NCBI GenBank assembly: GCA_023392285.1
Contig: JAEVZK010000005.1
Span: 1-46,175 of the forward strand
Origin: Armatimonadota bacterium
GTDB lineage: Bacteria > Armatimonadota > Fimbriimonadia > Fimbriimonadales > Fimbriimonadaceae
Direction of reading: 5' to 3'
Length of the DNA stretch: 46,175 bases
Shown here in pieces: positions 34,407-41,561 of the stretch. How positions within the stretch are numbered: the first letter of the stretch is position 1; the number at the start of each line of letters is the position of its first letter. A program made the position numbers and the translations under genes. Below the pieces are notes generated by a model. That model was not told the origin of the DNA. It searched no databases and saw nothing but the letters and a program-made list of their open reading frames with translations.

Positions 34407-37085
34407 ATGTGGGCGATATTAAAAGGTTGCAAATCTATGTGCGCCACTTGGCGCTGGCATCAGTGGACGATTGCGATTGCTGCGACGCTATATGCAGCGA
34501 TCTTTATCTTCATGCTCATTGTGCGTCCAGGGACACCTGAGCAATATCATGCCTTTTTCAATGTCTATCAGGGCATTGCTCCCTTGTTCGCCGCCGTCTG
34601 TGGCATCTTCGCCTCATTCCTTTCAAAACATCTGACGCGCACGGCGAAGGTCGGATGGTTCCTCATCGGGATTGGCTGTCTTTCGTTTGCGGTCGGCCAA
34701 GCTACCTGGACCTATTTTGAAAGCATCCTCAATCAAGAAGTGCCATTCCCAGGTTGGCCAGACGCGGGCTATTTGGGAACTTATCCTTTCCTGATCGTCG
34801 GCACTGCGATGTTGTTCAACAGCTCGCAGAAGGTCGGTCGGGCTCGGCTTCTGATGGATAGCGCGATCGCCGCCAGCTCAATCGGCATGCTCTCGTGGTA
34901 CTTCATCATCGACCGCATTTGGGCAAAGACCGATGTCGGTTTAGTCGGCAAGCTGATCAGCGTCGGCTATCCGCTTGGAGACATCGCAGTGATCTTCATG
35001 GCGATTGTGACTTTCAATAGCGTCAAGCTCGATCGGGTTTATCGGCGCTCCTTGGCTCTGCTTGCCATCGGAGTTCTGATGGTGACTTTTGCCGACACCG
35101 TGTTTACGCTTCTGAGCCTGAATGACAGCTATGAGACCGGCAGTTGGAACGACTGGGGTTGGTCATTTGGATGGCTACTGTGCGGATTTTCATCACTCAA
35201 CCTCGTGTGGAGCAAGAAGTCGGAAACCTTCGTCGGCAAGAAACGGAGCCGCCGAACGGAGGCCGCGTTCGTCGCTCTTCGCGCTTACTCCCCGTACCTC
35301 GCCAGTGCTGGAGCACTTGCCTTCACCTTCGGCTACGACTTCATCCAGAACGGCTCTATCAAGATCACTTCGCATGGCGAAGCTCTTCTTCTAGCGGCCC
35401 TCTTGATGGTTCGCCAGCTCTTCATGGTGCAGGAGAACGTTGGCCTTACTCGCCACATCAAAGCCATCAACGACGATTTGGAGCAGCGTGTCGAGACTCG
35501 AACTCGAGACTTGACGAACCTGCAGGCTCTCGCGCGTTCCGTCAACATGACTCTTAGCATTGAGAAGGTGCTCGTCGAAGGTTCGAAGCACGCGGCCGAG
35601 CTGCTCGAAGCGGACGCAATTGCCATTTGGCTGTACGGCGACCATAAGGCTGGCAGCAAGGAATTGAACTTGCGGCACTCAAACGGATTTGATGGACACG
35701 AGGGTTTCTTGGACCTCCTCACCGAGAGAGCCGCCTTTGCCCGGGAGAACTCGGTCACAGTTGCTGAGACCCTTCCGAATGGATCCGACGCCACGAGCCT
35801 CATGGTGAAACTCGTATGGCACAACGAAGAAATCGGGGTTGTTTCAGCAGTTCGCTGGGCACCAAGTTTCGAAATGACAGACAAAACGCTTTTGGAAGCC
35901 GTACTCGTCGAACTCGGATCGGCGCTCAGAAACTCCTTGCGACACGCCCAAGCGCTTGAAGCCGCCGATCACGACGCGGTTACGGGCCTCCTGAATCACC
36001 GTGCTTTCCACCAGAGATTTCTTGGAGCGTTGAAACGAGCCCAAGCTCAGGAAGAGATGGTAAGCGTGATCATTTTCGATTTGAACAACTTTAAGCTCTT
36101 CAATGACACCTACGGGCACATGAATGGAGACAAGGTGCTCAAGACGGTTGCAAAGTCGATCATCGAGGTCTGTCCGGAGCGATCCCTTATGGCTAGGTAT
36201 GGGGGCGACGAGTTTGTGGTGGGCTTAGTCGGTGCGAGTGGTGAACAAGCCGAAGTTTTGGCAAAGGAACTGGCAGGCAGGCTTTCTGACTTGGGATTCA
36301 CTAAAGCGGGAGACGAGCGCAAAATTCCTATTACACTCAGCGCGGGAGTTGCCACCTATCCACACGATGGCACCAACCGCCATGACCTCTTCGCGATCGC
36401 TGACCAAAACTTGTACTCGGCCAAGGCTTCAGAGGCCGGGGTGGTTAGAACATCTGAGCAGCAAAGGGCGAACCGAGCTTTGCGAACTGAAGGTTCATTC
36501 GAGGTCCTCGATGCGCTCGTCAGCGCAGTGGACAACAAAGACCGCTACACCAGAAAGCATTCCGAAGACGTGACGGAATACGCACTATGGATCGCCGAAG
36601 AATTGGGTCTCTCCGAGGAAACCATGCGCACCATCCGAATTGCCGGGTTGCTCCACGACGTTGGCAAGATTGGCGTTCCAGACGAAGTCTTGCGAAAGCC
36701 GGGCCGCTTGACTCCCGAAGAGTACGAGTTGATGAAGCGACATCCTCGATTGGGCGAGTTGATCGTAGGAGCGATTCCAGGAATGGAGGGCATCGTCGAT
36801 GGCGTTCGCTCTCACCATGAGAGGTGGGATGGCCATGGTTATCCTGATCAATTAGCCGGCGACTCTATTCCGTTCCTAGGTCGAATTCTTGCGGTCGCCG
36901 ACGCATTTAGTGCCATGACTACTGATAGACCTTATCGCAAAGGCATGGACTGGAATGAAGCGCTCAAACAAATCGAAGAAAATAGGGGAACACAATTCGA
37001 CCCAGAACTGGCGGATATCTTCTTAAGAGTTGCGTCTTACCGCGCAAATAACCCTGAAAACGAAGAATTACTTGACGCTGCCTAA
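34407..37085 (+). CDS. Membrane GAF-GGDEF-HD-GYP cyclic-di-GMP protein
   Basis: An 892-residue membrane signalling protein with both synthesis and degradation modules for cyclic di-GMP. About eight to ten hydrophobic helices occupy residues 20-340, followed by a coiled coil (INDDLEQRVETRTRDLTNLQ), a GAF domain (about 375-520), a GGDEF domain (about 530-690) with VIIFDLNNFKLFNDTYGHMN and RYGGDEF, and an HD-GYP phosphodiesterase domain (about 700-870) with KHSEDV, LLHDVGKIG, HHERWDGHGYP and ADAFSAMTTDRPYR. Both active sites look complete. The RxxD inhibitory site before GGDEF is absent (P..S). The ATG at 34407 has GGAGGG 9 nt upstream; a TTG at 34365 is less likely. The LysRS-like gene follows after 42 nt. 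Confidence 0.93.
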   Translation: MWAILKGCKSMCATWRWHQWTIAIAATLYAAIFIFMLIVRPGTPEQYHAFFNVYQGIAPLFAAVCGIFASFLSKHLTRTAKVGWFLIGIGCLSFAVGQATWTYFESILNQEVPFPGWPDAGYLGTYPFLIVGTAMLFNSSQKVGRARLLMDSAIAASSIGMLSWYFIIDRIWAKTDVGLVGKLISVGYPLGDIAVIFMAIVTFNSVKLDRVYRRSLALLAIGVLMVTFADTVFTLLSLNDSYETGSWNDWGWSFGWLLCGFSSLNLVWSKKSETFVGKKRSRRTEAAFVALRAYSPYLASAGALAFTFGYDFIQNGSIKITSHGEALLLAALLMVRQLFMVQENVGLTRHIKAINDDLEQRVETRTRDLTNLQALARSVNMTLSIEKVLVEGSKHAAELLEADAIAIWLYGDHKAGSKELNLRHSNGFDGHEGFLDLLTERAAFARENSVTVAETLPNGSDATSLMVKLVWHNEEIGVVSAVRWAPSFEMTDKTLLEAVLVELGSALRNSLRHAQALEAADHDAVTGLLNHRAFHQRFLGALKRAQAQEEMVSVIIFDLNNFKLFNDTYGHMNGDKVLKTVAKSIIEVCPERSLMARYGGDEFVVGLVGASGEQAEVLAKELAGRLSDLGFTKAGDERKIPITLSAGVATYPHDGTNRHDLFAIADQNLYSAKASEAGVVRTSEQQRANRALRTEGSFEVLDALVSAVDNKDRYTRKHSEDVTEYALWIAEELGLSEETMRTIRIAGLLHDVGKIGVPDEVLRKPGRLTPEEYELMKRHPRLGELIVGAIPGMEGIVDGVRSHHERWDGHGYPDQLAGDSIPFLGRILAVADAFSAMTTDRPYRKGMDWNEALKQIEENRGTQFDPELADIFLRVASYRANNPENEELLDAA

Positions 37086-37098
37086 TAGTGTGCCCTAT

Positions 37099-37130
37099 CA
37101 TAGTAGCGATCTACATCGATCGCTACTATG
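37099..37130. promoter_or_regulatory. Perfect inverted repeat ending on a start codon
   Basis: CATAGTAGCGATC (37099-37111) and GATCGCTACTATG (37118-37130) are perfect 13-bp arms around TACATC. The right arm ends with the ATG of the LysRS-like gene. As DNA it could be an operator; as RNA a hairpin that buries the start codon. TATCAT at 37096-37101 is a possible -10. Confidence 0.7.
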
Positions 37131-38675
37131 GCTATAAAATCGTTCTTAGGCTTGCAGGATTTCAAGCCCAGTCTTATCACCGAAAAGAACGAGCTCTTGC
37201 GTCGCTTCCAATCGCAAGAAACTATCAATATTGCCACTGGTATTACCTGTGCATTTCTCGGGGATGGGCGCAATCTACGGGAATTCCTGGTTGCTGCGGA
37301 TGCCGTCGAAGCTCTAAAGGCCGCCGGGCACATCGTTAACCTTTACCTCTTCAGTGATGACCTAGATCCGCTCAATCACCGCCAACTCAGAGTCGCCGTC
37401 CATAAGGTTGCCTCAGAGATCGAGAAGTTCAAACCATTCTGCGGTAAGCCGATTAGTCACCTCCCGGCTCCTGATGATTCGGGCCGCACATGGTCAGGCT
37501 ATTTCGAGCGCAAATTGCTGCAAAAGCTAGCAATATTTGATTGCTATCCGAATTTAGTCAGCGTCTCTAAGCTCTATAGCGGAAGCATTTATCGACGATA
37601 CGTTGATACTGTTCTAGACAAGCGCAAAGATATTGAAAAGTTTTTAGCCAAGACGTTCCCGAACTACACTCCGCAGGCGCTCTTTCATCCTCTTTGTCCT
37701 GCGTGCGGATCAATAGTCGAAACCACTTTGACTTCTTACAGTCTCAAAGAATCGGTTATCAATTGTAAGGCCTGTGATCTGACCAGTGCGATTCCTACCC
37801 ATGCTCTTCAAGGCAAGCTGAATTGGAAGCTGGACTGTGCGGCCAGGTGGAATTTCTTTCAGATCGACATTGAACCCTTCTCGAAGGCCTATTTGGATCC
37901 AAACGCCGGTGCTTACGAGGTCGCCAAAGCATTGGGTAATGCTTTCTTTGGACCGATCCGAACTAATCCACTGCTGATCGGCACGGTTAAAGTCGAAAGC
38001 GACATTTCAACGGGTGCGTTTCAATCCATCCCCAGTGAGACTCTCAAGCTGATGATGACCGAGCGTTGGTCGAACGACATTACGATTTCAAAGCAGCGGG
38101 TGAAGCTTGCCGCGGCCAAGGCTGGACCAAGTTCAGAAGAGCCCGTATCTGCGGTTGCGAAGCGTGAATTGCCCAAACTTGCTGTCCGGAGGATGGAGCT
38201 GGATTTGCACGAAGCGGAGCTGTTTCATAAGCTGGAATCCTTTAGTGAAAACTTTTTAGTCGGTGCCGCTCAGAACCACCAACCAGACCTCGGGGTATTG
38301 AAGATGGCTTCCACAAAACACCTCCAGGCTTTGTCGACATTGCTCTCATCCAGCATTGAATTTCGCCGTGAGCCGATCACCTATGCAGAGTTCGATGCTG
38401 CAATCAAAACCACCGCTGACTCGCTCGGTGTTCAATTTAACGAGCTTGGGTCAATGTTGCGGACTATTGTGGGCCAACATCGCGGACTTCCCACTCGGCG
38501 ACTGCTTTTCACGATGCCAATGCCGATCCTCGATTTGTTGACTCTGGCGACATCGTCGCTCTACGAAAGCCGCAAAACTAAGGCCGAACTCGCTGATGCA
38601 AAGCGCACTTCAGCACTGGTCGTCGGAAAGACGTCCGTCCGATTGGATGCGGACGGAGTCATCGTCGTCAGCTAA
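37128..38675 (+). CDS. Class I lysyl-tRNA synthetase-like protein with degraded active site
   Basis: A 515-residue protein whose course follows archaeal-type class I LysRS. Residues 34-85 match the Rossmann start (NIATGIT...NLREFLVAADAVEAL...SDDLDPL), 106-175 the block GKPISHLPAPDD to RKDIEKFL, C190/C193 and C213/C216 a zinc insertion, and 231-275 LNWKLDCAARWNFFQIDIEP. The end (about 395-480) resembles the helical anticodon-binding domain. The catalytic motifs are lost: where HIGH (HVGN in Pyrococcus) stands there is DGRN (residues 46-49), KMSSSKGN is replaced by KVESDIST (288-295), and GKDH by SKAY (252-255). It is unlikely to activate lysine. A perfect inverted repeat covers its start. Role unknown; family assignment is by eye but matches along most of the length. 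Confidence 0.72.
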   Translation: MAIKSFLGLQDFKPSLITEKNELLRRFQSQETINIATGITCAFLGDGRNLREFLVAADAVEALKAAGHIVNLYLFSDDLDPLNHRQLRVAVHKVASEIEKFKPFCGKPISHLPAPDDSGRTWSGYFERKLLQKLAIFDCYPNLVSVSKLYSGSIYRRYVDTVLDKRKDIEKFLAKTFPNYTPQALFHPLCPACGSIVETTLTSYSLKESVINCKACDLTSAIPTHALQGKLNWKLDCAARWNFFQIDIEPFSKAYLDPNAGAYEVAKALGNAFFGPIRTNPLLIGTVKVESDISTGAFQSIPSETLKLMMTERWSNDITISKQRVKLAAAKAGPSSEEPVSAVAKRELPKLAVRRMELDLHEAELFHKLESFSENFLVGAAQNHQPDLGVLKMASTKHLQALSTLLSSSIEFRREPITYAEFDAAIKTTADSLGVQFNELGSMLRTIVGQHRGLPTRRLLFTMPMPILDLLTLATSSLYESRKTKAELADAKRTSALVVGKTSVRLDADGVIVVS

Positions 38676-38743
38676 CCAGTATCTTTACTGGCTGTTACAT
38701 CTTCTAACTGTGGAAATCACCCGGTGGTTCGGAGAATTTCACA

Positions 38744-39370
38744 GTGAAGAGAGTCTTAGCATCGTTTCTTGTTGCCCTTACAGTCGGGGGTGTCCAGGCA
38801 TCGCCGACGAGTCTCTACCTGATGCCAATCGCCGATATCCTCGCGCATCGGGAAGGCTTCGCCTACGTCGGTTTGCAGGGCAATGAGCGGAATGTCGACA
38901 AAAGCTATGCAAAGTTCAATGCTTTGACGGTTGGACTCTTCGATCGAGCAGAAATTGGCGTGGACAACGACTTTCTTGGTCACACCACGTTCAATGTGAA
39001 AGTTCAAATTTGGGACAACGTGAAGGGCCTCGCCAATTCGGCCCTAAGCGTTGGACTCGCCAATTGCGACGGGCGTCGAAGCGATCCCTACATCGTGGGC
39101 CGTTATGACTTTCATGATTTCCGGTTGCATGCTGGCCTCTGGCGAACCATGGATACAACTCGCGCAATGTTCGGAACGGATTTTAACGTCTTTGGGGGCA
39201 CGGGCTCCATCGAATTCTTAAGCGGGCCATCGAGTCAGACATGGTTCGGCTACTACTTCGACATCAAGCAGGTCGAAGGCTTGGGAATCATGCTCTCTGT
39301 AGGCGTTCCCTCTGACCATAGCCAGGGTCTACAACACGCGGCAGTGCTCAACTACGGATTCAAGTTCTAG
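38744..39370 (+). CDS. Exported beta-barrel-like protein
   Basis: A 208-residue protein with a signal peptide (KRVLASFLVALTVGGVQA). The mature part alternates hydrophobic and polar residues in strands separated by short turns (FNALTVGLFDRAEIGVDNDF, TTFNVKVQIWDN, SDPYIVGRYDFHDFRLHAGL, QTWFGYYFDIKQVEGLGIML) and ends NYGFKF, with the terminal phenylalanine typical of outer-membrane beta-barrels. The start is a GTG with CGGAG 9 nt upstream. No close family recognised. It lies 68 nt after the LysRS-like gene and may or may not share its transcript; a weak CCAGTA/TACTGG hairpin lies between. Confidence 0.65.
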   Translation: MKRVLASFLVALTVGGVQASPTSLYLMPIADILAHREGFAYVGLQGNERNVDKSYAKFNALTVGLFDRAEIGVDNDFLGHTTFNVKVQIWDNVKGLANSALSVGLANCDGRRSDPYIVGRYDFHDFRLHAGLWRTMDTTRAMFGTDFNVFGGTGSIEFLSGPSSQTWFGYYFDIKQVEGLGIMLSVGVPSDHSQGLQHAAVLNYGFKF

Positions 39371-39662
39371 GGTTAGTCAGTCTTAGGCTGTCGCGTGAGA
39401 TCGTCACTTCGCTTTTTCCTTCGGCATTGACGAGTGACAACTGCTGGCCAACCTGCGGTCTCTGGTGCGAGTGCGTGCATTTTGTGTGGTAGGCACCAGA
39501 AACGTGGACCGTAATGGTCCCTTCAGAGCCCTTAACCACCAAATCTTCTTCCACCCGCCTTCCCAATTTTCCAGCGAAAACGGATCGCTGATTTACTTCG
39601 ACGATCTCGAACGTTTGAGCGGAAAAATGGGTGGCAAAACCTATTGCTAACAAACAGACCAT
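39360..39662 (-). CDS. Small secreted protein of unknown function
   Basis: A 100-residue protein with a signal peptide (VCLLAIGFATHFSA, cleavage near SAQ). The mature 85 residues look beta-rich (FEIVEVNQRSVFAGKLG, DLVVKGSEGTITVHVSGAYH) with a single cysteine in a His-rich stretch (HTKCTHSH) that could bind a metal. The ATG at 39662 has TAAACT 6 nt upstream. The 3' end overlaps the convergent barrel gene by 11 nt. Confidence 0.6.
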   Translation of the reverse strand: MVCLLAIGFATHFSAQTFEIVEVNQRSVFAGKLGRRVEEDLVVKGSEGTITVHVSGAYHTKCTHSHQRPQVGQQLSLVNAEGKSEVTISRDSLRLTNPRT

Positions 39663-39668
39663 ACATTG

Positions 39669-39674
39669 AGTTTA
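39669..39674 (-). promoter_or_regulatory. TANNNT -10 element, leaderless-type start
   Basis: TAAACT on the minus strand ends 6 nt before the ATG at 39662. Confidence 0.45.
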
Positions 39675-39752
39675 TGCGCGAAGCGTGCCAAACCGGTCAA
39701 GAGCAGCCAAAAAGCCAGTAATTAGCCCTCATCGCGTGCAATAACTGTAGGC

Positions 39753-40601
39753 GTGGGCATCGTTTATGGTTTAGCCGCGGCGCTTTTTTGGGGCACCGGT
39801 GATTTTTTCATTAATCGATTGACCTTGCTGGCTGGCACGATCCGATCCCTTATTCTGACGCAGATATTCAGCTTAATTATCTGGATAGTGGTGGTCTGCT
39901 TAACTCGAACTGGAGTCGCAACCCCTGAACTCTGGGGCATGGCTATTCTGTCCGGCTGCTTCCACGTTATTGGATTGGCATTGACTTACCGTGCGTTCGA
40001 GATCGGGACTCTTTCGATCGTGTCGCCTCTCGCCTCCTCCTTCGCCGTGGTCACCGCGCTGCTTGAACTCGTCAGCGGCGAGCGAACGCCTGCTCTCGCA
40101 CTGCTAGGCACCGGCTGCGTAGTTCTTGGCATCATTGTCGTAACGCGGTTCTCCTCCTCGGATGGGCCGACAAGTCTTCGAGGGGTTCCTGAAGCAATCG
40201 GAAGTGCCCTTGCCTTTGGCATTATGTTTTGGCTCATCAGCGGGGTGGAAACCAAAATGGGAGTGGCGTGGCCGCTGATGATCCTAAAGACTATGGCTCT
40301 ACTCAGCGCACTCGGGGCATTCCTGCTGAGCAGAAAAAAAACCACCGACGAGCCAACGACCTTTAAGTGGCGACCGGAGTTGGGACTTGCCTTCTCCATC
40401 GGTGCCCTCGACACTCTGGCTTGGGCTGCGTGGATCTTCGGAACTCATTTCTCATTCAAGACGGTGGTCACAGCCCTGGCGAGCGCATTCAGCGCCGTGA
40501 CTGTGATCATGGCGGCTTTTCTACTGAAAGAGCGTCTGCGCGTCCAACAATATGGCGGCATAGCTCTCTTACTTGCCGGAATCGTCCTGGTGAGTGTGTG
40601 A
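39753..40601 (+). CDS. EamA-family (DMT) transporter
   Basis: A 282-residue inner-membrane protein with about ten hydrophobic helices in two EamA halves. The opening GIVYGLAAALFWGTGDFFIN is typical of EamA domains, and each half ends with the VTALLELVSGERTPALALLG and VTVIMAAFLLKERLRVQQYG motifs, the family E/R-rich turn before the last helix. Drug/metabolite exporters of this kind move amino acids, nucleosides or other small metabolites; the substrate cannot be told. The start is a GTG without a ribosome site. Its last 33 bases overlap the convergent Trx/deacetylase gene. Confidence 0.88.
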   Translation: MGIVYGLAAALFWGTGDFFINRLTLLAGTIRSLILTQIFSLIIWIVVVCLTRTGVATPELWGMAILSGCFHVIGLALTYRAFEIGTLSIVSPLASSFAVVTALLELVSGERTPALALLGTGCVVLGIIVVTRFSSSDGPTSLRGVPEAIGSALAFGIMFWLISGVETKMGVAWPLMILKTMALLSALGAFLLSRKKTTDEPTTFKWRPELGLAFSIGALDTLAWAAWIFGTHFSFKTVVTALASAFSAVTVIMAAFLLKERLRVQQYGGIALLLAGIVLVSV

Positions 40602-41561
40602 CCTGAGCAGTTCGAACCGGTATCCCCTTGCCTTTAAGCTGGAGACAAGAGCCGGAAGAGCATCGACGGTCACCTGCACTCCCGCGTGAAGCTGAATCAC
40701 GTTCTTACCCGGGCGGATGCCGTATAGCGCACGTCGTAAGATCTCCTCTTTCGACGGACGTTTATAGTCGTATGGATCGATGTTGCGGATGGCCAATCGT
40801 TCGCCAGTAAGAGTGGAAATGTCCGAGGTGCCGGGCGGCCGAGAGAAACTGGGCGAATACCCGAACTGTTTAAGCTCAGCAATGCTTGCGGAAATGTTTC
40901 CGCTGCGATCGTGTTCCCATCCGTGAATCTCTAGTTCATGTCCCTCGGAAATTGCACGATGTGTGACCTCTTCAAATCGGGTCAGCTTTGAGCAGATGCA
41001 GAAAAACGTTGCCTTGACGCCGAGTCGTCGAAGCTGGTCCAGGAGCTGATCGTTCGACCGCTCGGCGGGAAAATCGTCGAAAGTGAGATAGATAGACCCT
41101 CCCTCAGGACCGCTACCCAAGGTGGTCCTAACTCGGTTCACTAAATCAACAGTTCGAAATATTCCATAGCTCGCCCATCGTACAACGCCGCTTTGGTCGA
41201 GGACAAGCGTGTACGGAACCCGGTCGATGCCAAGTTTTCTAGAAACCGCTCCCCCGACGTCGTCGAGAGACGCTCCAACTGCGGCCCGTTTGCCCAACTC
41301 GCTCCATCTTCCGTCAACGGAGACCGTCAAAAAGTCAACCGGAAGGCCGCTTAGACTTCCACGCGCTTCAGCCAATCTGGGGAGCTGAGTTTTCCATGTG
41401 TCGCACCAAAAAGCGCAGAAGCAGATCACAGTAACGCGTCCAGGACGATAAGCGAAGGTGGATCCGCTGCTTCGCATTTCAAACGGGGGAATGCGATCCC
41501 CAATTACAGGAGCAGTCGACCGAAGCAAGGACCCGCAAAGGAGTGCAAGGCTTAAGCTCAT
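40569..41561 (-). CDS. Thioredoxin-like / polysaccharide deacetylase fusion
   Basis: A 330-residue two-domain protein. Residues about 20-148 are a redoxin/thioredoxin-like fold: VTVICFCAFWCDTWKTQLPR with a single cysteine (C53) instead of CxxC, and DRVPYTLVLDQSGVVRW with the cis-proline. Residues about 155-325 are a NodB/CE4 deacetylase: YLTFDDFPAE (D162, D163), HGWEH (H213, H217) as the metal histidines, SRPPG and IQLHAG as the later active-site motifs. The N-terminus is weakly hydrophobic and may be a signal peptide. The CE4 domain would remove acetyl groups from peptidoglycan or other glycans. The ATG overlaps the alpha-2-macroglobulin stop (ATGA), so the gene is last in that operon. Confidence 0.82.
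   Translation of the reverse strand: MSLSLALLCGSLLRSTAPVIGDRIPPFEMRSSGSTFAYRPGRVTVICFCAFWCDTWKTQLPRLAEARGSLSGLPVDFLTVSVDGRWSELGKRAAVGASLDDVGGAVSRKLGIDRVPYTLVLDQSGVVRWASYGIFRTVDLVNRVRTTLGSGPEGGSIYLTFDDFPAERSNDQLLDQLRRLGVKATFFCICSKLTRFEEVTHRAISEGHELEIHGWEHDRSGNISASIAELKQFGYSPSFSRPPGTSDISTLTGERLAIRNIDPYDYKRPSKEEILRRALYGIRPGKNVIQLHAGVQVTVDALPALVSSLKARGYRFELLRSHTHQDDSGK

Noticed and set aside
37088..37339. Plus-strand frame overlapping the palindrome and the start of the LysRS-like gene
   Set aside because: It is an out-of-frame shadow; the LysRS-like frame shows clear family similarity from its first residues.
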